The notes below the pieces were generated by a model, which ran no database searches, had not been told where the DNA came from, and saw nothing but the letters and a program-made list of their open reading frames with translations. A stretch of DNA of 64,000 bases, from positions 64,222,019 through 64,286,018 of the forward strand of contig JALGQZ010000005.1 in assembly GCA_023105745.1 (NCBI GenBank). Reading direction: 5' to 3'. The translations under genes were made by a program, and so were the position numbers. The stretch is from Austropuccinia psidii (lineage: Eukaryota > Basidiomycota > Pucciniomycetes > Pucciniales > Sphaerophragmiaceae). Positions 1-9,057 of the stretch are shown in pieces (within the stretch, counting starts at the first letter, position 1; the number at the start of each line of letters is the position of its first letter).

Positions 1-1057
1 CACTCAATTGCCACTGTCAAACAACTTTGATTCAATTTTAGTAGCTGTGGCCAGATTCTCAAAAATGGCAATCTTCATTCCTACTTATGGCACAATCACT
101 GCTCTGGATTTAGCTCAAATCTTCATTAGTCATGTATTTTCCAAGCATGGACTTCCAGTCAGTATTGTCAGTGATAGAGGATCCTTATTTGTTTCATCAT
201 TTTAGACTCAATTGTGTCAGCAGCTCAAGATATCAAGAGATCTTTCAACTGCTTTTCACCCTGAAACAGATGGACAGACAGAGAGGGTAAATCAGATACT
301 AGAACAGTACCTTCGGATGTATGTCAGCTATCATCAAGATGACTGGTACACCTGGCTCCCTCTGGCTGAATTTGCCTATAATAATGCAGAACATTCATCA
401 ACCAAGCAATCACCTTTTTTCACCATTTATGGAAGGAATCCCAGCTTTGACTCAATCCATATTTCTCAAGACTCACCTGTTGGAAAGTTATCAATAAAAC
501 TCCAATCAGTACAGCAAGTTGTCAAAGAAGAATTAGAGTCAGCAATAAGGAGATTCAAGAAGTATGCAGATAGAAATAGAGCAATTCCACCTGATTTCCA
601 ACCTGGGGACAAAGTATGGCTAGCTTCCAAGAACATTAAGACAACAAGACCCACCAAGAAATTATCAGAAAGATGGTTGAGACCTTTTGAAGTTCTGAAG
701 AAGATTGGCAGTCATGCATATCACCTCAAGTTGCCTCAGCAATGGAAGACAGTTCACCCTGCATTCCATGTGTCCTTATTAGAACCAGTCAAGCATTCAG
801 CTATCCCAAATCGTCATCAATTGCCGCCACCACCAGTTTTAGTGGAGCAGCAAGAAGAATGGGAAGTGGCTCAGGTTCTGGACTTAAAACTCAAAAGAGG
901 TAAATTATGGTATCTTGTAGAGTGGAAAGGATTCAGCGAAGACCCAGAAAGAACCACTTGGGAGCCGGCTTCAAACCTTACCAACTCACCAGACCTTGTC
1001 AAGGACTTCCACTCATTATATCCAGACAAGCCTGGTCCAAATACCTCAAGAGTTTGA
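1..1057 (+). pseudogene. Ty3/gypsy chromovirus pol 3' end: integrase core, C-terminal domain and chromodomain
   Basis: This is the C-terminal part of a gypsy polyprotein that inserts retrotransposon cDNA into the genome. The frame enters from the left edge and ends with TGA at 1055-1057. Visible in order are the integrase core with the second catalytic Asp in VSDRGSLF and the Glu in DGQTERVNQILEQYL, a GPY/F-like C-terminal region (DKVWLASKNIK, HPAFHVSLLEP), and a chromodomain at about 860-1030 (WEVAQVLDLKLKRGKLWYLV, then EWKGF and TWEPASNL). The first catalytic Asp would lie just left of the window. An in-frame TAG at 203-205 falls where relatives have Trp (SSF-W-TQL), so a TGG to TAG change is inferred. 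Otherwise the frame is open for about 350 codons. The chromodomain places it among chromoviruses. Confidence 0.9.
203..205 (+). other. Premature in-frame TAG in gypsy integrase
   Basis: The reading frame on both sides is the same and encodes continuous integrase sequence, so this is a point nonsense mutation and not a gene boundary. A Trp codon (TGG) is expected here. TGG to TAG is a G-to-A change, equal to CpA-to-TpA on the other strand. Confidence 0.85.
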
Positions 1058-1530
1058 TTTATGGTGCTTGGTGGGGAGAAGAAGTTATGAAAGTAAGTTC
1101 CTCTCCTGGCATGCACCTTTAAGGGGGTATTCTACCCATATGTTGTTGTAAGCATCACCTTGGCCACTTTGTGAGCACTTGTCAGTTCTTTGGACAGGTT
1201 CAGGAAGCATACAACACCAATACCCTCCGATTTGGACCTTATCAAGATATGGCCAAATATTCCTTTCTTTCTTTTCATTTATCATTTCAATTTATGCCAA
1301 TCATCATAATTCAAGACATTCATTACTCCAAGTCATTTACGGCAATTCTTCTCAGAAGCCATTTATGGCAATTCATCTCAGAAGTCATTATGGCAATCTT
1401 TTCAATTTTATGGTGCTTGGTGGGGAGTGGAAGTTATGAAAGTAAGTTCCATCTCCTGGTATGCATCCCTGAGGGTTCTACTTCTTTTAAAACATCACCT
1501 TGGCCACTCTGTGAGCATCAAATGCTTGGT
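1058..1530 (+). repeat. Direct repeat in the gypsy 3' region, about 350 bp apart
   Basis: Sequence beginning TTTATGGTGCTTGGTGGGGAG right after the pol stop is repeated from about 1408. Both copies continue with a GTTATGAAAGTAAGTTCC block and later CATCACCTTGGCCACT with TGTGAGCA. Copy 1 spans roughly 1058-1180 and copy 2 roughly 1408-1530. Between them, at about 1335-1400, a roughly 26-bp unit (CATTTATGGCAATTC plus TCTCAGAAG) occurs nearly three times. No protein is evident. The repeat is probably part of the untranslated 3' region of the element. Confidence 0.75.
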
Positions 1531-1810
1531 TTTCATTTTTTCAGACACTTTTTTGGCCAGAATCAAGCAACTCACAACAAGAAGGACCAACCATCAGGAT
1601 TTTTCTTTATTTCTTTCTTTACTCTCATTTTCTCTTATACTTTTATTTTTCTTTCTTTCTTTACTTGTATAATTTTATTTCTTTTATTTCTTTAAAGCAG
1701 CAGCATCCCCTCCCAAATCATGTATGGGGAGGTTCCATTTTTTTTTCATCTTTTATTATTTATAAGAGTGGGGATAGAAGGCAAACCAAACACAAACAAG
1801 GAAAAGGAAA

Positions 1811-3168
1811 CTAGTTATCTCTACCCAAATCATCAAAGGTTCTCTGGAAATCATTTATCAACTCATCTTCATACCAGGCAAATTTTGCAGCCATCTCTTC
1901 AGAAGCAGTACCTGGGATAGTCCTGTCATTGGCATACATAATCACCTCTCTGCTATTCCTATCAACCCTCCTGAACAATCTGGCCACAGCATCTTGACTT
2001 TCACTAGCCGCGTTGGGATCTTCTCTGGTAACCCGGATAGGCCAACGTTCTCTTCTTTGAAAAACTTTAGCGGCAGGAAACGGCAGAGGGGACAATCCAT
2101 CTCTTCTTCTGCTGGAGCTGGCCACAGGTTGGAGTTGACGGGAGGTGTTTATGGGTGAGTTCCTGGGCTGTTGAACTGGGGATGGTCTTACTGCTGGATT
2201 CAAGGCAGGCCTGGTGGTGTGGGAAGTAGTTGGTGAAGGAGGAGGAAGGGTTGTAGGAATGGAGGCAAGCATTGGTTGGAAGGTTCTTGGAGTACTGGGA
2301 ATGACTTGACTTTGGAATCTGGTGTTGGCAAGAGGTTGAGAAGAGGAATTGCTGGATGGATGGCCAGTGGAATGAGGAATAACTTGAACTTCTTCACCAT
2401 CCAACTCATCACTTCCTTCAGAATCTGGATCTGATGGGGAATCAACAATTCTTCTTAGCTTCTTCACTACTTTCACCACTCCATCAGCATTGGTCCTTGA
2501 AATTGGAATTTCTGAGCTGTATTGGATAGGCCTACCACCAATTGGAATGGACCCTCCAACATTAGTCCATCTGGACACATCCCTCTGCCTAGAACCAGTC
2601 ACTACATCAAGATATCAGCACCAATTCAATCAAAGTATGCAAATCACTCACATTGAGAAAATCCAGAAGTGGCATCAGGGGTAGGCTCCTCAAGAATGGG
2701 GAATTCCTGCCCATAAGGCCCATCTTTCCTACTCCATAAGTGTCTCCTGACCTGGGACAAAGTCGATCCGGTATGGCGGCATGGCTTCTTCCCAACAAAA
2801 CAAAAATGGCATTTTGATGATCGAGGATTGTAATGTTGAAAGCAATCCTTTCCCTTGGCCAAACACTCAGTACAGGCAGGATCAAGAACTTCAACTGCTC
2901 TGAACCCATCATATGTTTGGGAAGGATCAAAATGGCCAGAAGACGCCATGGAAAGGGAGGACAATCGACTGAAGACGCCAGAACCATGAAGAACAGACGG
3001 TGGCGGTGCAGAAGGAGCAGATTCAGTGAGTTCAGTCAGTTTGGAACTCATAACTGAAGAATATGCAAGCAGAAGATTCAAGACGTCAGAATCAATCCAC
3101 TCCATATCAAGATAAAAGAATTTGACCTCAAGGAAATGGGGCCATAACTCAATTATGCCCCCCCTCAA
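1811..3168 (-). CDS. Antisense accessory gene of the gypsy element, Zn2Cys6-like cysteine cluster, one intron
   Basis: An intact two-exon gene runs against the pol gene between the pol stop and the 3' LTR. Exon 1 is 3168-2652 and exon 2 is 2601-1811, with a 50-bp intron (2651-2602; donor GTGAGTG, acceptor TAG). Splicing joins the frames exactly and gives 435 aa from 3168, or 396 aa from the Met at 3051, which I prefer because Ser/Pro-rich sequence starts there. Counting from that Met, Cys60, 63, 70, 81, 84 and 91 form C-x2-C-x6-C-x10-C-x2-C-x6-C, the spacing of fungal binuclear zinc clusters. A long Pro/Ser-rich linker follows, then a charged, probably helical C-terminus ending in RTFDDLGRDN. 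I recall similar proteins among rust 'hypothetical proteins'. Function is unknown; DNA binding is only suggested by the cysteine spacing. No stop or frameshift is visible, unlike the neighbouring pol. Confidence 0.8.
2602..2651 (-). other. 50-bp spliceosomal intron of the antisense gene
   Basis: On the minus strand the intron starts GTGAGTG and ends TTGATGTAG, with a plausible branch site TGCTGAT. Removing it joins ..SGFSQ to LTGSRQRDV.. in frame. An intron in an antisense gene of a retroelement shows that the antisense transcript, not the genomic RNA, is the spliced message. Confidence 0.8.
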
Positions 3169-3976
3169 AGCCTCTATGGTGAAGGTTCATACCCCTTTGG
3201 GGCTGAACTCATCACCCAGGGCCTCCCCTGCAATTTTGGGGAGGCCAGGATGTTGATGGTCCAGGCCATGTATGGTGAACTTTTATGCTTGGGCCATTTC
3301 TGGGCCCCTTGGTCACCCTGGGTCCCCAGCAAATTTGGGCCCAGGGGCTCCATTTTGGTCCTGGGGGCCTCCATTAACCCCCACGGACCACGGCGTACAG
3401 CCCGCGGACCGTAGGACCCCAAAATATCCAAAAGGCCAATTATGGCCAAATTCACCAAAACACCCGAAAAGGCCAAAAGGCCATAAAAAATCAAGATTTA
3501 TCAAGAATCATCAGGGTAAAGGCCACAGCCCAAAACATTTTGGAGGGCTGTTGAGGCCATTTCCATGGGTAATGGGGACAAGACCCCTTGGAGGATTTTT
3601 TTTTCAATGGATTAAGCCTTTCCCAATGAGTACACTTCATATACTCATTGGGCATCATTTTTTGAGCACAAAAGCTCAGTGGTCCTTATTCTGGGATATA
3701 TCCCAAGGCCACATCTCAAGGGCATGGTTGATTGAATCAGAAGAAAAGAAATGCATACTTCAAAGTGGAATACTTACTCAAACTTGGAAAAAAAAGGGGG
3801 GAATCAATTGAATTTGACAGAGAAGAAGTAATGAAGGATTTTCAGGATAATGTTCAAGAGGGAAAGAAAATTAAAAAAAGAAATTTTTTGAAAAAATGTG
3901 GGGATATTGAGATGCCACTCAACAGTGGCAGGGTATTATGGTGTTCAGGAGCCCACCAGTTTCAAGAGGGGGATAC
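3169..3976 (+). other. Gypsy 3' internal region and polypurine tract before the 3' LTR
   Basis: This stretch links the antisense gene to the 3' LTR. It has Lys/Glu-rich open frames (for example 3732-4001), but I recognise no domain and do not call a gene. The last part, TTATGGTGTTCAGGAGCCCA followed by TTCAAGAGGGGGATAC, ends in a purine-rich tract directly before the LTR. A matching block lies next to the minus-strand LTR near 61601-61640, which supports its identity as the conserved 3' end of the internal region. Confidence 0.65.
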
Positions 3977-4739
3977 TGTAACAACCATCCATCAGGGGTA
4001 AGGGTATTCATTCATACACCCACTCAAACACCCCAAACCAGCAAATCCAGTATCTGCAGCAGCATTCAGTTTCAGCAATCTTCATTCTGAAACATGCATA
4101 CAGCTTGGTACATCAATACAGCCTGTCAATACCTGTACAGGTTGGATTCACCCAATACAGTTTCAATACACCAATATGGAACTGTATGATCACTCAAATA
4201 CACCACACCTCTTGTACAAGTCCTGTACAGCTGTACAAGACCTGTATTGGCCAGACTCAATTCAATCATCAATTACTCTCATGAAAATTCTTCCTCTGGA
4301 TCAGGGCTGGTGATTCTCACATATACCAGCCCCTCTTTCTCCCCCCTGGGGACTTTTCCCCAGTTAATTAATTTAGTTTATTTATTATTTTATAATTATT
4401 CTTATCCTTATAATTGGGTATTATGATTATTTAATTTTAAGTTAGTCTTTGCCCTTCCTCTCTTTGCCTGTACAGTATGAGTTGGGTGGCCATATCCTTA
4501 TTAACCCTTCTCTTTCCGTTCTGACAGGTTGAAACAGTGGACTTGGACTTGTTTGTGGTTGGCTCTTCTATTTCTTACTCTTACTCTTGTTGCTGCTTTT
4601 TTCTTATTTTTATTCTTTTAGCAATTTATCTTTAACACTCTTCAGTGTACCCCTTCTTACCATATCTTTGAGCCCTCCATAAGTGAGTCCCAGTTTACTG
4701 AGTTCCAGGCCCTCTTCACTTCGAAGAGCCCCTGTGACA
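3977..4739 (+). mobile_element. 3' LTR of the gypsy element (family beta)
   Basis: The LTR starts TGTAACA right after the polypurine tract and ends TGTGACA, giving 763 bp with near-perfect terminal inverted repeats. It shares long blocks with the minus-strand copy at 60907-61600, including CACATATACCAGCCCC, AAGTTAGTCTT, CATATCCTTATT and GAAGAGCCCCTGTGA. The left part is dense in CAATACAG/CTGTATTG and CTGTACAG motifs. Its partner 5' LTR lies outside the window. Confidence 0.85.
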
Positions 4740-4803
4740 GTCACAGTCATATTTAAAGCTGTAAATACTATTATTACTGCTTCATCATAGACTCATCCTG
4801 AAA
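4740..4803 (+). mobile_element. Fragment of an alpha-family LTR (3' tail)
   Basis: The 64 bp after the beta LTR match the 3' tails of the alpha LTRs: GTCACAGT, then TTAAAGCTGT, then CATAGA and TCATCCTGA, in the same order as at 60233-60287. The beta element therefore most likely inserted into an alpha LTR whose other part lies left of the window. Confidence 0.6.
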
Positions 4804-5540
4804 AATAAAAAGATCAACATTGACCAAAAAGGGCAGGAGTTTTGAAAGTGGTGTAAGTAAATTAAATCCAAGATATTAATAATTGATTCTTTTTTCTAGG
4901 TAATATCAATATTGAAGAATTTTGGAAATTTTTAAAGAAGTTAAATATCAATTTAAATCTTTTCAATATTTAGTTCATTTTCTAGAATAAAATAATTTGA
5001 GAACCACATGCTAATCAAAATAAACCTTCCAATCAACAGCCTTGGAATATTCAATCAATATCTATTGAACTTGTATTGAATTTGAAAAATTTGATTTTTC
5101 AGGAAATTCAAGGTGATGTGTTTCAAACTATTTAATCTCATTCAAATTAAATTACTTCCCTGTGAGAAATTGAATAAGATCGACTAGTTAGAAACCTACT
5201 AAAGTCAATTTTTCAATTATTCAACCCATGTGAGCTAAGGACTAAGCAAAGTGTTCCATTTGAATGATATCAAATAAAATGGTTTTGTTAGAGAAACAAA
5301 AGACAAAATTCCAGTTTTAAATAGTCCACCTATTAGGCTTTAATTTTCAAGTCTCATGATTAAAACCCTAACCACAACATTGTGAATATTCCCACCTATT
5401 TCCCCCAGAATATATTGGCAGAGAAGGCCACTCAAAATATTTCTGTGATTGGGTTCATCATTTACACCAACAAACCATCATACCATATGGCTCTAAACAC
5501 TTACTATGATGAAAGGTCACTCATATCAAATTGAGGTAGG
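4804..5540. other. AT-rich spacer, no gene seen
   Basis: No long open frame, repeat or structured RNA is evident. Stop codons are frequent in all frames. Confidence 0.5.
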
Positions 5541-6350
5541 GTATTGGTCATTGGGAATTGGGGATGAGGTGAGACAGGAGAATCCTGAAATGAGATAGTT
5601 GTGTGGCAAAAATTTGACACTTTAAATTACCATTAAATAGTTTGATATCAATTTCCAATGGAAACAATGTGTAAGCAAATTTTTTCCATGAGTATAATGA
5701 TGAGAAATGGGGCAAATTAACAGTCTTCTGTGTGCAAGCATAAGGATGGGAAATTGCGAAAATGAGAAGGAAGTGCAGGAGCATAAACATGGTAAGTTGC
5801 AGAGATGATGAGGCAGGTGTGCAGATGTATCAGGATGGGAAATTGCAGAGATGCAGAAGCCAATTGTTGCATGAGTGCATGGAGGGCCAATTGGGGAAAT
5901 GAACAGCTCTCAGTGCAGAAGACAATCATTGCATGTGCATAAGGATGGTAAATTGATAGGTTGAGTGCGCAGTGCAGGAGTGTAAGCATGATAGGATGTG
6001 GGGGTGCAAATGCATAAGGATGTCATAGGGGAGAAGTGGAGCCGGTGTTGTGGAGGGCAATCTTTTCATGAGCGTAATGATGAGAAATTGGGCAAATGAA
6101 CAGTCTTCTGTGTGGAAGCCAATCATTGCATGAGTGTAAGGATCATAAACAAGACCATGAGAGGTCAGTGTGGGAGCATAAGTATGGTAAGTTCCAGAGA
6201 TGATGATGCAGGGCATGCAAGCATAAGGATGCTATATGGCAGAGATGATGAGGCAGTGGAGGGGAAGCCAAACTTTGTGTGAGTGTAAGCATGGTCAGGT
6301 GTGGAAGCCAATTTTTGTGTGAGAGTAGGCATGGTAAAGGGGGGTGATGA
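5540..6350. repeat. Degenerate ~186-bp tandem repeat (satellite-like), about four units
   Basis: A block with AATTGGGCAAATGAACAG, a TCTTCTGTGTGGAAGCC-type run and CATTGCATGAGTGTAAGG recurs near 5695, 5882 and 6068, a spacing of 186-187 bp. Shorter internal motifs (GCATAAGGATGG, GAGATGATGAGGCAG) also recur. Composition is GC-richer and more purine-rich than the flanks. Minus-strand open frames here (rich in His, Pro, Leu, Tyr) come from the repeat and are not taken as genes. Confidence 0.7.
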
Positions 6351-6522
6351 TCAGGAGGATGTGCGGAAGTCATGTCATGCATGAGCATGAGCATGCCAAA
6401 CTGTTGGCTTGCACCATGAGGTGTAATTACCCAAAGATTGCAAATAGTGTTGATATGGGTTTTTGCTTTGAGTGACATACTCATGTGACATATTTGATGA
6501 TTGACATTGTCTTGATGCAGAC

Positions 6523-7764
6523 ATGACACGACCCACTAAATCCAGTGACTATAATGTGATACTAACATGACTGAAGCAAGATTTCATACTGATAGCAGTG
6601 CAACATGAAATCAATCGCCAACAATTGACCCAACATTTGCTCTGGTGCCTTGTGAATCATCCAGCTATGGCCCCAATAATCAAATTGAATAAAGTTTTGG
6701 TCAATTATGTCACCACTTCATTTTTGAGCATATACCTCACATCCTGAGCACCAGAGGACAATATGCCCATGGGCTCTCAACATCTTGTGAATCACAGGAG
6801 TACTTGCTTGCACAGGTTTCAAACACACAAGAAGGGATTTAAAAATGCCTTAATAATTTTCAATGTGCCGCTGGTGATACTCCTTAGATTGCTCCTGCTA
6901 TGCTCTTAATTTTCCAGAGCCAAGATGATTTTATGTTGAACAAATTATTGGTTACAATCCTCCAGCCAATCATTGATAGTATATTTCACTTGGAGCACAT
7001 CCAGACTGAATTAGCAGACATTTGAAAATAGTTGACTCTGGTATATAAATCAATCAGCTCAATTGAGGTCTACTATCAATTATCTGATTTCAAAGACCAT
7101 GGCCCCCAGGTACTCCACCAACAAGCCAAGGTGTTTGGCTCCAATCTTTATATTAACCCTTATTCTTCATCCAACATATAGATAGGAATGTGGCAATAGC
7201 ACTCAAGCACTCTGTGAAGAATCTAAATGTAAGGATTTTAGTACTTGCCAAGAATTGGTCGTACCATAAAGAGGATGCAGAGCTTTTGATACCACAAGTA
7301 AAGCAATACCATATCCAACATGAGCCATTTGGTAATCAAACATTCAGTAATTTATGTATTACTAATCCTGAGCGATGATAGGTTCTTCAGTAACAAAGCA
7401 CTGAGTATTGGTTGTGACTGCCAAAATCACCTCAATGCTTGCCACTTAGAACGCTTTCAATCCAAGTTGGTGAAATCATACCCCCTGAAGCTGGTGTTGA
7501 GCGTTTATCCTCAATCATGTCAGAAATAAAAACCAGATATTGGAATTAAATGCTACCAAATACACTCAAGACGTTCAGTCAAATCAAGCTGACCCACAGA
7601 AGCCTAAAGCCAAAAAGGCTAGCAAGATTATTTCGACTGAGGCACAAACTGAATACAATCAAATGGTGGGATATGAATTTTTCTCCTCTACTCTCAAGCT
7701 TGACGAGTTTCAAGATGGAGTCTTCAATGAAGCCAACAGAAAAAAATCATCAGCTTGCTACTAG
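6523..7764 (+). pseudogene. Decayed coding-like region of unknown family
   Basis: From ATG 6523 one frame reads through coding-like sequence (ILIAVQHEINRQQLTQHLLW, then LVNHPAMAPIIKLNKVLVNY) interrupted by TGA at about 6568 and 6751. Further open pieces occur at 7190-7378, 7320-7529 and 7540-7764; the last is Lys/Gln/Glu-rich. Residue composition looks protein-like and the stops look secondary, but I recognise no domain. It may be a dead transposon gene or a dead host gene. Confidence 0.3.
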
Positions 7765-7769
7765 ATTTG

Positions 7770-8690
7770 TTACGCTAGGCTGGGACAGCAGAAGAGTCTC
7801 CCAAACTGGTATCCATCAGCGAAAGCAGCTTGCTCCCAGCCACCCACTCCAGAGGCCATCCCAGCGTTCGCATCTTTCTGATCACTGGAAAAGTACCAAA
7901 ATGACATCTTTGGCTGAGACGGAGACAGCATCCTCTGCAGTGAGTGAAGGGCAGGAATCTCTTTGTCGATAGCTTTCCCCACTCCAGACGGTTTATGAAA
8001 GGCCATCCGACGATCATTCACGCTTCATCGTTGGCGCGAACCAATAGATCGTAGACTTCACACCAGGGCACCAGGGAATCAGCCGATGTCTGTCTCATTG
8101 TGTTGGATCATTAGCGATGAGATAATTGCTTGGCCATTTCTCAAGGCCTCGTTAGTAATATTCGATAAGTGTTTCCTTTGTTTAGCTCTCGTACCTCCTA
8201 CAAGATGGCCTTTTCTGACCATTTTATTACATTCTCGGCTAGCTGTGTCTATTTCGTGGATGGTTTTTCCTTTTCAGCATTGGATAATCTTCATTTCAAG
8301 GTATCGTTGCTTTTGATTTGGTGGGGGTTGTTGCAAATCTATTGATTTACTCCAATATCAATTTCTTATCCCCCAAGATAACATTATCCAATCCTCAAGA
8401 AAACTCTAGTCTTTCCTTCACAAATACATTTTAATGATAATTTCTCAAATTGATATGAAAGTATTCGATTCGGTTCTCTTTTACCCAAATCGATTTGAGA
8501 AGAAACTTTTGCAAAGGTCTCCCAAGAATCGTTCCCCTTTCGATAACCAAAATCTTCAAGTCCTCCATCTTGATCATTACGGTCCATCTTGGCTGATCCC
8601 TTGTCGAACCAGCTATGGGCTATCTCGGTTGTTTTTATCAAACCTCTCAAGTTTTTCATTCCAATCACGATCTCATAAGATTCATTCTTA
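7770..8690 (-). pseudogene. Probable host gene remnant, unidentified, at least two exons
   Basis: On the minus strand, 8690-8384 reads IGMKNLRGLIKTTEIAHSWF and onward to QFEKLSLK, without an internal stop. After a likely intron (acceptor near 8272) a second segment, about 8271-8085, reads HEIDTASRECNKMVRKGHLV, then NITNEALRNGQAIISSLM. A frame change near 8085 is followed by SLVPWCEVYDLLVRANDEA, then another open block to 7770. The amphipathic, helix-like sequence and frequent CpG argue for a real gene, but the frame changes suggest it is broken or that further introns were missed. I cannot name the family. It would be divergently arranged with the KAR5-like gene to the right. Confidence 0.35.
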
Positions 8691-9057
8691 AATCATCATC
8701 ACATCTTATCTTCAGTGATCTCAAGACAATCCATCACTTAGAGATTCATCAACTCTTGAAACGTTGAAAATTTCCCGCAAACGATCATTCTGAGATTTAT
8801 TTTTAGATTTTCTCCGTCTGAGGCTGCTTCTATCAGTCTTGCGAATCTACTTCCGTCAGCGGATTGTCTTAGATCAATCTTACACTCAAATCCTCATCTT
8901 GGTTTCCATTTTACATCATTGGAGTAGTTCACTTGGTGTAATTCAACCTCTAAGTCTAACTTGTCATTATTATTGATCCATTGCACTCTTACAAATTATC
9001 TCAAGGCCTCTAAAACTCTTTTCTCGATTTATCCATTCATCTCATCCAGCCCAAGAG

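Noticed and set aside
1811..2602. Separate single-exon ORF ending upstream at 2602
   Set aside because: The frame joins precisely to the 2652-3168 exon through a 50-bp GT-AG intron, so it is exon 2 of one gene, not a separate gene.
4733..4803. Extending the beta LTR to 4803
   Set aside because: The tail matches the alpha family end and is absent after the minus-strand beta LTR, so the LTR is taken to end at TGTGACA (4739).
5548..6529. Minus-strand His/Tyr/Pro-rich ORFs
   Set aside because: They arise from the 186-bp tandem repeat and show the repeat period, not a protein domain.
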